This document shows positions 20,445 through 28,170 of a stretch of 64,000 nt of DNA, one piece after another (positions within the stretch are counted from its first letter, which is position 1; each line of letters opens with the position of its first letter). A program made the translations under genes and the position numbers. The notes under the pieces were generated by a model that had not been told where the DNA came from, ran no database searches, and saw only the letters and a list, made by a program, of their open reading frames with translations. Source of the DNA: Bacteroides sp. 519 (GTDB lineage: Bacteria > Bacteroidota > Bacteroidia > Bacteroidales > Bacteroidaceae); assembly GCF_010500955.1 (NCBI RefSeq), contig NZ_QVMJ01000015.1:50885-114884 (forward strand). The letters run 5' to 3'.

Positions 20445-21800
20445 ATGGCAAATCAGAAAATACCTACAGCGTTAGGGACAGATAAAATCGGAAAATTATT
20501 AATGCAATATGCAATTCCTGCAATTATAGCCATGACTGCTTCCTCTCTTTATAACATGATAGATAGCATCTTTATTGGGCAGGGAGTAGGTTCGCTAGCT
20601 ATATCGGGGTTGGCATTAACATTTCCTTTAATGAACCTTGCTGCTGCATTTGGTTCGTTGGTTGGGGTAGGGGCCTCTACCTTGGTATCGATGAAATTAG
20701 GACAGAAAGATTACGACACAGCACAGCGGGTGCTAGGCAACGTTGTAATCCTGAATGTAGTAGCTGGTATAGGATTCAGTATTATTACGCTGGCGTTTCT
20801 GGACCCGATTCTCTATTATTTTGGTGCCAGCGAAGACACCATTGGCTATGCCCGCGATTACATGAAAATTATATTGCTGGGTAATGTGGTTACTCATTTA
20901 TATTTAGGTTTGAACTCGGTTTTACGCTCGTCGGGCCACCCAAAGAAGGCAATGGTTGCAACCATAGCTACTGTACTGCTTAATACGGCACTCGATCCTC
21001 TTTTTATATATGTTTTTGGCTGGGGAATTCAGGGAGCAGCCATAGCCACTGTTATGGCTCAGATTATGGCATTGGTTTGGTTAATTGTATTGTTTAGTAA
21101 TAAAAACGAGTTGATTCACTTTCGTAAAGGCATCTTCCGGTTGAAGAAGAGAATTGTTGTTGATTCGCTTTCAATTGGTATGTCGCCTTTCCTGATGAAT
21201 CTGGCAGCCACCTTTGTAGTTCTGTTAATCAATCAGGGGTTGAAACGGCACGGTGGCGACCTGGCCATTGGTGCCTATGGCATTGTAAACAGATTGGCCT
21301 TTTTATTCCTGATGATTGTTATGGGCCTTAACCAAGGCATGCAGCCTATTGCGGGATATAACTTTGGCGCAAAACTATATAGTCGTGTAACCGAGGTATT
21401 GAAACTAACAATTATTGCAGCAACCGCTGTAACCACAATGGGCTTTGTGGTAGGAATGTTTATGCCACGTTTGGCAGTATCCATATTTACATCGGACGAG
21501 AAACTCATAGCATTGGCCTCGGAAGGTTTACGAATAGTTATCACATTCTTCCCAATAGTTGGTTTCCAGATGGTAACCTCAAACTTCTTTCAGAGTATTG
21601 GTATGGCAAGTAAAGCTATATTTCTGTCGCTTACCCGTCAGATACTGTTTTTGATTCCCTGTTTGCTTATATTGCCTCACTTCTGGGGTTCTTTAGGCGT
21701 ATGGATGAGTATGCCTATAGCCGATTTGGTGGCATGTGTTGTGGCAGGTGTTATGTTGTGGCGCCAGTTCCGAGAATTTAAAATGAAAGTTGCACAATAA
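20445..21800 (+). CDS. MATE family efflux transporter
   Basis: A 451-aa inner-membrane protein with about 12 hydrophobic segments and the MATE pattern (YNMIDSIFIGQGVGSLAISGL, GVGASTLVSMKLGQKD, NQGMQPIAGYNFGA). It is a cation-coupled multidrug or metabolite exporter; substrate unknown. The ATG follows the inverted repeat by about 15 bp. A membrane protein of unknown function starts 16 bp downstream and is probably cotranscribed. Confidence 0.92.
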   Translation: MANQKIPTALGTDKIGKLLMQYAIPAIIAMTASSLYNMIDSIFIGQGVGSLAISGLALTFPLMNLAAAFGSLVGVGASTLVSMKLGQKDYDTAQRVLGNVVILNVVAGIGFSIITLAFLDPILYYFGASEDTIGYARDYMKIILLGNVVTHLYLGLNSVLRSSGHPKKAMVATIATVLLNTALDPLFIYVFGWGIQGAAIATVMAQIMALVWLIVLFSNKNELIHFRKGIFRLKKRIVVDSLSIGMSPFLMNLAATFVVLLINQGLKRHGGDLAIGAYGIVNRLAFLFLMIVMGLNQGMQPIAGYNFGAKLYSRVTEVLKLTIIAATAVTTMGFVVGMFMPRLAVSIFTSDEKLIALASEGLRIVITFFPIVGFQMVTSNFFQSIGMASKAIFLSLTRQILFLIPCLLILPHFWGSLGVWMSMPIADLVACVVAGVMLWRQFREFKMKVAQ

Positions 21801-21816
21801 TTGAGGGTGTTGTTGA

Positions 21817-23010
21817 ATGACTTCGGATAAACTCGTATTACGAATAGGATTGGCATTAACAGTTATAACTACGGTTGCTATTATTATCTTTAATAAGGTA
21901 TCCAATATTAATGAAGTGCTAATTCTTCTGGTTGTTTTTTTTATAATCGGAACTATCTTTATAGATGGCACCCTTTTCAATATTTATCGTTTGGTGCAAA
22001 CATGCCGTAGTAAAGAAGTTGGCGTAGTTCTAAAAATGAATTTGCGGTGCTACCTGATACTAATGGCAGTAATTTTTGTTTTTTGTTGGGCCGAGTTTTC
22101 AGGTCCCGATTATCAAATACCTCTAAGGGAGCTTGACTCACCTTTCTACCATGCACCAATTTCGGGCCAATATGGTAAGTGGTATGTTATTCTGATGATA
22201 ATTGGGGTAGTGTCACTCATAGTGATTCGCATTGGCAAACAACTGCTACCGCCATTGGTTACAATTATACTGTTCAGCTTTATATTTTTGCAAATAATAT
22301 GCTGTGTAATGTATATAGTTCAGCTTACTGCAAACATTAGCAATTTAGGAGTAATAACAGGAATAGTTTGTATTGTTAATTTCTTAATCTATGAAGTTAG
22401 GGTTGTAATAAGTGTTGTGCGAAGTTTTCCGGTAGATAATTATCGTTCTGTAATGTATTCGCTACCCAACTATTTACTTTATAATAGTAAAAACTGGGGT
22501 TGGATGGCACTGCTTTTAATGTTGCCTATTCTTTGTGTTTGCATGCTTCTGCTTCTGCTTTTTGGGCAACAGCCGGATAGCTTTGTAAAGGCATTCACCG
22601 AAACAAGCGACTGGCTATTCTCCGAACGAGAGTCTCCGCCAAAGCTTCCTCATTCGGGGCACTACTTGTGCACTGTATCGGTACAGGGACATAGAAAACT
22701 TGTAAAACCTTTGCGCCGGGGCATACGTGGCGGAACAACAATTTGGGTAAACCGTCAGTTGTTGGTTGCTAATGCTTTTGAGCAAATTCTGGAAGAGCGA
22801 ATACCTAAAATTCACCGTGTTATCCGCTATCTGTACGATAGATATGGTTACCCTATAGCTAAACATATCACAACGCCGCTAAGTGCCGATATTGTGTATA
22901 TTTTAATGAAGCCTTTTGAGTATTGCTTCCTTGCGATTATTTATTTGTTCGATGTACATCCGGAAAGCAGAATAGCACGGCAATACTTACCCGGATGCAA
23001 AAAGCTATAA
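21817..23010 (+). CDS. Multi-pass membrane protein resembling DUF6688
   Basis: A 397-aa protein. The first 250 residues hold about seven hydrophobic helices (for example LILLVVFFIIGTIFIDGTLF, LLLMLPILCVCMLLLLLFG). A conserved-looking soluble C-terminal part follows: HYLCTVSVQGHRKLVKPLRRG, then VNRQLLVANAFEQILEE and YDRYGYPIAKHI. From memory this C-terminal pattern is that of DUF6688 proteins; function is unknown. It is 16 bp after the MATE gene, suggesting one transcript. Family assignment is moderate. Confidence 0.65.
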   Translation: MTSDKLVLRIGLALTVITTVAIIIFNKVSNINEVLILLVVFFIIGTIFIDGTLFNIYRLVQTCRSKEVGVVLKMNLRCYLILMAVIFVFCWAEFSGPDYQIPLRELDSPFYHAPISGQYGKWYVILMIIGVVSLIVIRIGKQLLPPLVTIILFSFIFLQIICCVMYIVQLTANISNLGVITGIVCIVNFLIYEVRVVISVVRSFPVDNYRSVMYSLPNYLLYNSKNWGWMALLLMLPILCVCMLLLLLFGQQPDSFVKAFTETSDWLFSERESPPKLPHSGHYLCTVSVQGHRKLVKPLRRGIRGGTTIWVNRQLLVANAFEQILEERIPKIHRVIRYLYDRYGYPIAKHITTPLSADIVYILMKPFEYCFLAIIYLFDVHPESRIARQYLPGCKKL

Positions 23011-23021
23011 CTCATAAATGA

Positions 23022-24245
23022 CTATTGAGGTTTCCACCCCATAACATTTGCCGGCGGCCGTTCATTCATTAACTCGTTCTTCATAAAATCCATATAAGGT
23101 GCTACATGTTTAAAGAACTGATGATATCCCTTACATAAATAATTAAGCCCCGGTTGGCCTGTAGCCGTAAATGCAAACCTGTTTTTAGGGCATTCGCCAT
23201 GGCAGGCAAACAAAAACTCGCACTCGTGGCATTGAGTGGGCAAGGTGTTTTCTTTAGCCGCTCCAAAAGAAAGTTGTTGCTCGCTGTACATCATTTCGGT
23301 TAATGTTTTGTTATGAATATTGCCCAGCTTGTATTCGGGGAACACAAAATGGTCGCAACAATACACATCGCCATTATATTCCATTACTCCGGCATGTCCG
23401 CAGGTACGAGCCATGGTACATACCCCCGGTTGTTCGCCAACCCAGTTGGCCAGTGTAGCATCGAACAACTGAATGTAATACGTGCCCACATCCTCTTTTA
23501 TCCATTCATCGAAAAGTGTACAAAGAAAATTCCCCCATTGTTCCGGAGTAACCGAGAAATCGGCCAGTTCCGGGTTGCTGCCATCCATTGGGTTTGCCAG
23601 GTATCTACCATCTTTATGACGGGTAATTCTTTCTACAATAGGTGCAAACTGAATATAGTGGCAGCCCATCTTTTTAAAGAAATTATAAAAATCGAGTGGA
23701 TAATCTGCATTAAAATCATTTACAACCGCCATTGCATTCCATTGCACATTGTGTTTATTCAGCAATTCAATTCCCCTCATTACTTTATGGAAAGAGGGTA
23801 GCCCCTGTTTGTTTTTTCTGAATTCGTCGTGAAACTCCTGAGGGCCGTCGATAGAAACGCCCACCAACCAGTTATTATCGTGAAAAAACTTACACCATTC
23901 ATCCGTTAGCAATGTGCCATTGGTTTGTATGCAATTGTCAATCTGCCTGCCTTTACCAAATTTCTGTTGTAACTCCAAAGCATACTTATAAAACGAGATG
24001 GGACGCATTAATGGCTCACCACCATGCCAAGTAAATAGTATCTGTGGTTGGGTTTGCGAAAGAATATACTGTTCAATAAACTTTTCGAGCAAGGCATTGC
24101 TCATGATAAATTTATCGTTAGCTTCGGTAGTATAGAGGTTCTTTTTTTCCAAGTAATAACAATAATCGCATGCAAGGTTACAAAATGAACCTGCCGGCTT
24201 TAACATTACATAGAGAGGTTTAGCAAAAGGTGCGTAAGTAGACAT
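23022..24245 (-). CDS. Anaerobic sulfatase-maturase-like radical SAM/SPASM enzyme
   Basis: A 407-aa protein. The radical SAM motif CNLACDYC is at residues 22-29, followed by WHGGEPL and the QTNGTLL strand. C-terminal SPASM cysteines (CTMARTCGHAGVMEYNGDVYC, CHECEFLFACHGECPKNRF) bind two auxiliary clusters. The family installs formylglycine in type I sulfatases without oxygen. The lack of a sulfatase in this window is not unusual, since maturases serve many sulfatases in trans. It is convergent with the DUF6688-like gene. ChuR/AslB-like is the probable name. A related peptide-maturation role is the alternative. Confidence 0.87.
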   Translation of the reverse strand: MSTYAPFAKPLYVMLKPAGSFCNLACDYCYYLEKKNLYTTEANDKFIMSNALLEKFIEQYILSQTQPQILFTWHGGEPLMRPISFYKYALELQQKFGKGRQIDNCIQTNGTLLTDEWCKFFHDNNWLVGVSIDGPQEFHDEFRKNKQGLPSFHKVMRGIELLNKHNVQWNAMAVVNDFNADYPLDFYNFFKKMGCHYIQFAPIVERITRHKDGRYLANPMDGSNPELADFSVTPEQWGNFLCTLFDEWIKEDVGTYYIQLFDATLANWVGEQPGVCTMARTCGHAGVMEYNGDVYCCDHFVFPEYKLGNIHNKTLTEMMYSEQQLSFGAAKENTLPTQCHECEFLFACHGECPKNRFAFTATGQPGLNYLCKGYHQFFKHVAPYMDFMKNELMNERPPANVMGWKPQ

Positions 24246-24281
24246 GTTGTTTTTAAACTTTTATAATTTTATTCTCATCTC

Positions 24282-24289
24282 CAAAAATA
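24282..24289 (-). promoter_or_regulatory. Candidate -7 box for the radical SAM gene
   Basis: Minus strand TATTTTTG, 37 bp upstream of the start codon; no clear -33 box. Confidence 0.4.
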
Positions 24290-24400
24290 CTAATTATCTA
24301 CCAAACAGATACAGAAACACAGAGCTTTCTTGCATACAAATACACAATGTAGGCATCAAACAATAAAGAATAATTCAGAATAGACTACTATTTTAAGCTT

Positions 24401-24444
24401 TTCATTGTTCTTTCATTGTTCTTTCGTTGTCTTTTCGTTGCCTT
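24401..24444. repeat. 11-bp tandem repeat, four units
   Basis: TTCATTGTTCT occurs twice exactly, then TTCGTTGTCTT and TTCGTTGCCTT, in exact 11-bp phase. Confidence 0.75.
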
Positions 24445-24777
24445 TTTACTGTAAATATGATGCAAAAGTATCTGCTTATTTATTTTGATTATTAGACACG
24501 ATAGTGCATGCAGGAAGTGTCAATATTATAATCTATTAATCTGTATTTGTGGCTATAACACTAGATTGTTGATGTGCCGGATTATTGTTGTTGTTTGCTA
24601 AAATATATACAAACAAAGGGAGCTAAAAAGCAACGGTCGTAGAATTCCGTTGCAACAATAGAAAAGAAGAGAAGAGAAAAGAAGAGAACATAACATAACA
24701 TAACATCAGAAAAAGCAGAGTAAAAAGAAACTGCTGCTGTTGATGATGATTCGCAAAGGTGTGAATGCGCAAACCCT
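24445..24777. other. Noncoding gap, low-complexity patches only
   Basis: No gene was recognised. A GA-rich run (about 24661-24687) leads into four 5-bp AACAT units (24687-24706). A minus-strand open frame across 24582-24857 translates repeats and is not protein-like. Confidence 0.6.
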
Positions 24778-24863
24778 GTAGGGATGCCCCTTGTGGGTAT
24801 CCTGATTGTTAACCATTGATACAAGGGAACCATTATCAGGATACCCACAAGGGGCATCCCTAC
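24778..24863. repeat. Perfect 29-bp inverted repeat (GGGATGCCCCTTGTGGGTAT arms)
   Basis: GTAGGGATGCCCCTTGTGGG and nine more bases (24778-24806) have an exact reverse complement at 24835-24863, with a 28-nt loop TGTTAACCATTG... . It belongs to the hairpin class of this window, but the loop lacks the GATGCCGCA core. Confidence 0.92.
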
Positions 24864-24874
24864 GGTGCTTTCAT

Positions 24875-24989
24875 CCTATATACCCCGAAGAATCGGAACT
24901 ATATAGCTTTACCGGTCAATGCTATATAGCTCTGAGGGTCAATGCTATATAGCTCGAGGGGTCAATGCTATATAGCATTAAACTAATCC
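24875..24989. repeat. Array B: five 23-bp units with palindrome GCTATATAGC
   Basis: Units start at 24875 (CCTATATACC), 24898 (ACTATATAGC), 24921, 24944 and 24967 (GCTATATAGC), an exact 23-bp period. Three of the 13-bp spacers end in GGTCAAT. Same palindrome, period and copy number as array A at 588, but different spacers. Confidence 0.92.
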
Positions 24990-25000
24990 AGGTATTTAAA

Positions 25001-25030
25001 AATCCGTGCAATTCGCGTCATCCGTGGCTA
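25001..25030. repeat. ATCCGTG word repeat
   Basis: AATCCGTGCAATTCGCGTCA then TCCGTGGCTA: near-copies of an ATCCGTG word spaced about 20 bp apart, similar in style to the arms of the other hairpins but single-armed. Confidence 0.45.
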
Positions 25031-25076
25031 AAACATAATAACAACCGCCCGATTAACTTCTTTTAAATATTTATTT

Positions 25077-25126
25077 CGTCATTTCTAGACGTTTCTTGCC
25101 ATTTCTCGCCATTTCTTTCCATCCAC
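25077..25126. repeat. 10-bp tandem repeat, four to five units
   Basis: CGTCATTTCT, AGACGTTTCT, TGCCATTTCT, CGCCATTTCT, TTCCATCCAC in exact 10-bp phase, directly upstream of the lipoprotein promoter. It may be bound on one DNA face by a regulator; this is inference. Confidence 0.65.
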
Positions 25127-25140
25127 AATTTTCGGCATCA

Positions 25141-25148
25141 TACTTTTG
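25141..25148 (+). promoter_or_regulatory. Candidate -7 box for the surface lipoprotein
   Basis: TACTTTTG fits TAnnTTTG, giving a leader of about 105 nt. No -33 TTTG is at the standard distance; the 10-bp array sits there instead. Confidence 0.4.
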
Positions 25149-25261
25149 CAGTGTTGAATGAGGAAAAACAATGGCTCGGAAAAAAAGTGAGATTTACCTG
25201 TTACCTTTTGGGGCTTTTGCGCACTATATGTGTATCAACAACTATTAAGAATTAAAAAACA

Positions 25262-27049
25262 ATGAGAACAAAAAATCTTTTATTTGCATTATTAATGCTT
25301 TGTATCACAGCTTGTAAGTACAACGATGATGCGTTGTGGGATAAAGTAAATTCGTTGGATGAACGTATTGCTTCTATTGAAGACAAATTAAAATCAATGA
25401 ACAGCAATATTTCTTCTATGAGTGCAATTATTACTGCACTTCAAAACAATGTATATGTTGCAAGTGTAGAATATGGTAGTGATGGATACATTATAACATT
25501 CACAGATGGTACTACTGCAATTGTAAGTAACGGTAAAGACGGGATTGATGGAACTGATGGTAAAGATGCTCCGATTATTGGGGTCGATGTTTTTGAAGGT
25601 AAATATTATTGGACTCAGACCATAGATGGTAATAAATCTTGGTTAACAGGTACAGATGGTAATAAGATACCTGTTACAGGAGCCGATGCTGTAACTCCAC
25701 AACTTAAAATTAATTCGGATGGCTATTGGATTATTAGTTATGATAATGGAGTTACATTCACTGAAATACAAAATGAAACAGGCGAACCAGTGAAAGCACT
25801 CGGTGAAGATGGCACTAATGGAATTAATGGAGATTCTTTCTTCCAATCAGTAAAGGTTGAAGGGAATGAACTTATTTTGACATTGGTTGATGGTGAGGAG
25901 TTAAGAATCCAAATTATGAATTTGCCTGAATATATAGCTTTGAATCAAAATTTAGGTGATAAATTTGATTATGCAATTTTAGGACTAGATGGTTCGGGAT
26001 ACTTTTATGAGTTTCAAGAAGAAAACAGCAAATTGCCTAAACGTCTTTCTATATATGATGGTATAGAAGAAAAAATTACTCTTATTATCGATTTTGATAG
26101 TGAAGGCTTGCCTAAAACAATTTTATCGGAAGAATTTACTATTGTTTTAGGTCAATTTGAAGAAAGTAAATTGAATGCAGTTCTAATTACTAAAAATGGA
26201 GAAACTCATTTGTTTGAGAACATAGAAACAGATGTTTTATGGGACGAATATAAAAATGGATTATTAGAAGAAGGAACAACGAGAGCAGTGTCTCGTTCGC
26301 CAATAAAGTGGATTAATGCTGTTGTAAGTTCTGTTGGATGCGGATTGTCAATAGCATCAGCTCCTACAGGTGTTGGTATTGCGCTTGCGGCTATAAGCTG
26401 TTCGGGAGCACTTGTAAACATTGCAGATGTAGCAGGTTTAATCGAAGTTTCACAAGGCACTGCCATTGGTAGTACAATTATTGGACATTATGCTAATTTA
26501 GTATCCTGTGCAAATGCAGGTACAGTTTTAGTTTGCTTAACAGGTATTGCTAATAATGTAACAGCATTGGGCGATTTAGTATATGATTTGGCTACTGATG
26601 ACATAAACTTAGGCGAAGGTAGTTTGATCTCGGGTAATGGTGAAGTAAAAATGACACTAACATGGGACGACTATTCAGATATTGATTTGCATTGTATTGA
26701 CCCTTCTGGTTATCATATATACTATTCAGATATGCAATCTACCACAGGTGGTTTTTTAGATTATGATAATGTAGTTGCTTATGGTCCGGAAAATATTTAT
26801 TTTAATCCGGCACCCGAAGGAACGTATAAAGTGTATTTACATTATTATGCGGAGAACGAAGGAGTAAGTTCTGTAAACTATAAAGTTGCTATCTTTAAAA
26901 ATAACTCAGGGCAGGTTTATGAAGGAACAATTTCCGGACAGGGAACTATTGTAGATATTGCTACATTTACAATTGGCGCACAAAACGCTTCCAGAAGCAT
27001 CTGGCCAACAAGCACTATCGATTGGTGTAATTTACCTAGCAAGAATTGA
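25262..27049 (+). CDS. Surface lipoprotein: coiled coil, hydrophobic segment, DUF2135-like domain
   Basis: A 595-aa lipoprotein (lipobox LCITACKY). Residues about 25-65 form a coiled coil (LDERIASIEDKLKSM). Beta-hairpin repeats follow, with collagen-like glycine triplets (GKDGIDGTDGKD, GEDGTNGING), like DUF4988-type Bacteroidota lipoproteins. Residues about 350-450 are strikingly apolar and Gly/Ala-rich (VSSVGCGLSIASAPTGVGIA, LVSCANAGTVLVCLTGIA), unusual for an exported soluble domain. The C-terminus (VKMTLTWDDYSDIDLHCIDP, LDYDNVVAYGPENIYF, GTYKVYLHYY) resembles the YfaP/DUF2135 beta-sandwich with an acidic metal-site pattern. It is monocistronic, with a terminator after it. Function unknown. 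Confidence 0.75.
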   Translation: MRTKNLLFALLMLCITACKYNDDALWDKVNSLDERIASIEDKLKSMNSNISSMSAIITALQNNVYVASVEYGSDGYIITFTDGTTAIVSNGKDGIDGTDGKDAPIIGVDVFEGKYYWTQTIDGNKSWLTGTDGNKIPVTGADAVTPQLKINSDGYWIISYDNGVTFTEIQNETGEPVKALGEDGTNGINGDSFFQSVKVEGNELILTLVDGEELRIQIMNLPEYIALNQNLGDKFDYAILGLDGSGYFYEFQEENSKLPKRLSIYDGIEEKITLIIDFDSEGLPKTILSEEFTIVLGQFEESKLNAVLITKNGETHLFENIETDVLWDEYKNGLLEEGTTRAVSRSPIKWINAVVSSVGCGLSIASAPTGVGIALAAISCSGALVNIADVAGLIEVSQGTAIGSTIIGHYANLVSCANAGTVLVCLTGIANNVTALGDLVYDLATDDINLGEGSLISGNGEVKMTLTWDDYSDIDLHCIDPSGYHIYYSDMQSTTGGFLDYDNVVAYGPENIYFNPAPEGTYKVYLHYYAENEGVSSVNYKVAIFKNNSGQVYEGTISGQGTIVDIATFTIGAQNASRSIWPTSTIDWCNLPSKN

Positions 27050-27062
27050 AACTAAGATTATT

Positions 27063-27092
27063 AATTGTCGTCGGTTTTTAACCGGCGGCAAT
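27063..27092 (+). terminator. Terminator after the surface lipoprotein gene
   Basis: ATTGTCGTCGGTT and AACCGGCGGCAAT form a stem (with G-U pairs) around TTT, 14 bp after the stop; no strong T-run follows. Confidence 0.55.
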
Positions 27093-27103
27093 TAACACAT
27101 TTT

Positions 27104-27139
27104 CCTTTACCTCACTTTACCTCCTCTACCTCACTTTTC
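27104..27139. repeat. Half-element: CCTTTACCTCACTTTACCTC arm
   Basis: This matches the right arm of the complete inverted repeat at 37684-37792 almost word for word but has no left arm or core here. Confidence 0.75.
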
Positions 27140-27189
27140 TTAATCACTCTATACATAGTAGACAAAGTTTTCATAAATTTGCAACTACT

Positions 27190-28026
27190 ATGAAGATATA
27201 TTTTTTATTCCTGTTTTCTATATTCCTTTCAATTACTGCCTTCGGAGCAGATAAGTACAAGGTAAATGTAAGTAGCTCTTTGAATGTAAGAAGTGCTCCT
27301 GCAAAAGATGCGGCTATATTGGGTAGCGTTTATAAAGGAGATGTTGTAGAAGTAAACCAGATAAGTAATGGCTGGGCACAAATATCCTACAAAGGAAATA
27401 AAGCTTATATAAGCAGTAGTTATCTTGTTCCGGTAACTTCGGTTGTTAAAGGCAAAACCAAAGATACTTCCATGGCTTGGTTTAATAAGGTAAAGAGCTG
27501 GTTTTCGTGGAGATGGAGCCATAACCTGTTTAATGCCATTTATAGTTGGGGATTTTTTGGCTATATTATTCTTTATTTTCTGATGCCTATAATAATAACA
27601 TTTATATTTGTAACAGTACCAACAACAATACTGGCTCTTTTCAGGGTAATGCCCAATTGGGTGTTCCTGATTGTTGCCTTTATAATGGAATTTAATATTG
27701 TGATGGCAGTGGGTGGGTGGCTTCTTTCACACCAGGCATATAGTGGTACATTTGCACCTATCTGGACGGGAGGTTTGCTAGCTTATTTAACCTATAGAAT
27801 AATTGTAGATATTAAACGGAGCCGTTGTCCCAACTGTCACGAGTTAGATTCGTTTATTACGCGTAGTAAACTTTACAGCACTACTTATAAAACCAAAACC
27901 GATTATTATTACAATGGTTCGTATCTGGACTCTGAAACATCGACCAAAACCGACTCGTACAGAAACGATTTGCACGAATGCCGTCGTTGCGGTCAAGAAT
28001 GGTGGACACAAACTACTGATACCTGA
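27190..28026 (+). CDS. SH3b-domain membrane protein with C-terminal zinc-ribbon-like cysteines
   Basis: A 278-aa protein. The signal peptide is MKIYFLFLFSIFLSITAFGA. A bacterial SH3 domain spans about 24-85 (LNVRSAPAKDAAILGSVYKG, GWAQISYKGNKAYISSSYL). About three transmembrane helices follow at 118-215. A cytosolic or periplasmic tail carries CPNC ... CRRC (residues about 222-268), a likely zinc ribbon. The order SH3b-TM-ribbon suggests an envelope sensor or wall-binding membrane protein; the role is unknown. TAAATTTG at 27175-27182 is a -7-like box, only 8 bp before the ATG, so the transcript may be nearly leaderless. Confidence 0.75.
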   Translation: MKIYFLFLFSIFLSITAFGADKYKVNVSSSLNVRSAPAKDAAILGSVYKGDVVEVNQISNGWAQISYKGNKAYISSSYLVPVTSVVKGKTKDTSMAWFNKVKSWFSWRWSHNLFNAIYSWGFFGYIILYFLMPIIITFIFVTVPTTILALFRVMPNWVFLIVAFIMEFNIVMAVGGWLLSHQAYSGTFAPIWTGGLLAYLTYRIIVDIKRSRCPNCHELDSFITRSKLYSTTYKTKTDYYYNGSYLDSETSTKTDSYRNDLHECRRCGQEWWTQTTDT

Positions 28027-28094
28027 ACTGATTATGAGATAGTTTCCTACTGCGAATTTTTCCTAAAAAAAAACTTCATTTTAACTTATATACG

Positions 28095-28102
28095 TATATT
28101 TG
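28095..28102 (+). promoter_or_regulatory. Candidate -7 box for mutA
   Basis: TATATTTG fits TAnnTTTG, 69 bp before the mutA ATG. No TTTG is found at the -33 distance. Confidence 0.45.
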
Positions 28103-28170
28103 CAAGGCTTTAGAGAATAAATATGCAAAAGATATTTTAAAACCAATCTTTATTATAATTAAAGTAAACT

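Noticed and set aside
24582..24857. 91-codon minus-strand open frame in the repeat-rich gap
   Set aside because: It translates GA-rich sequence and one arm of the perfect inverted repeat; no start signals or protein-like composition.
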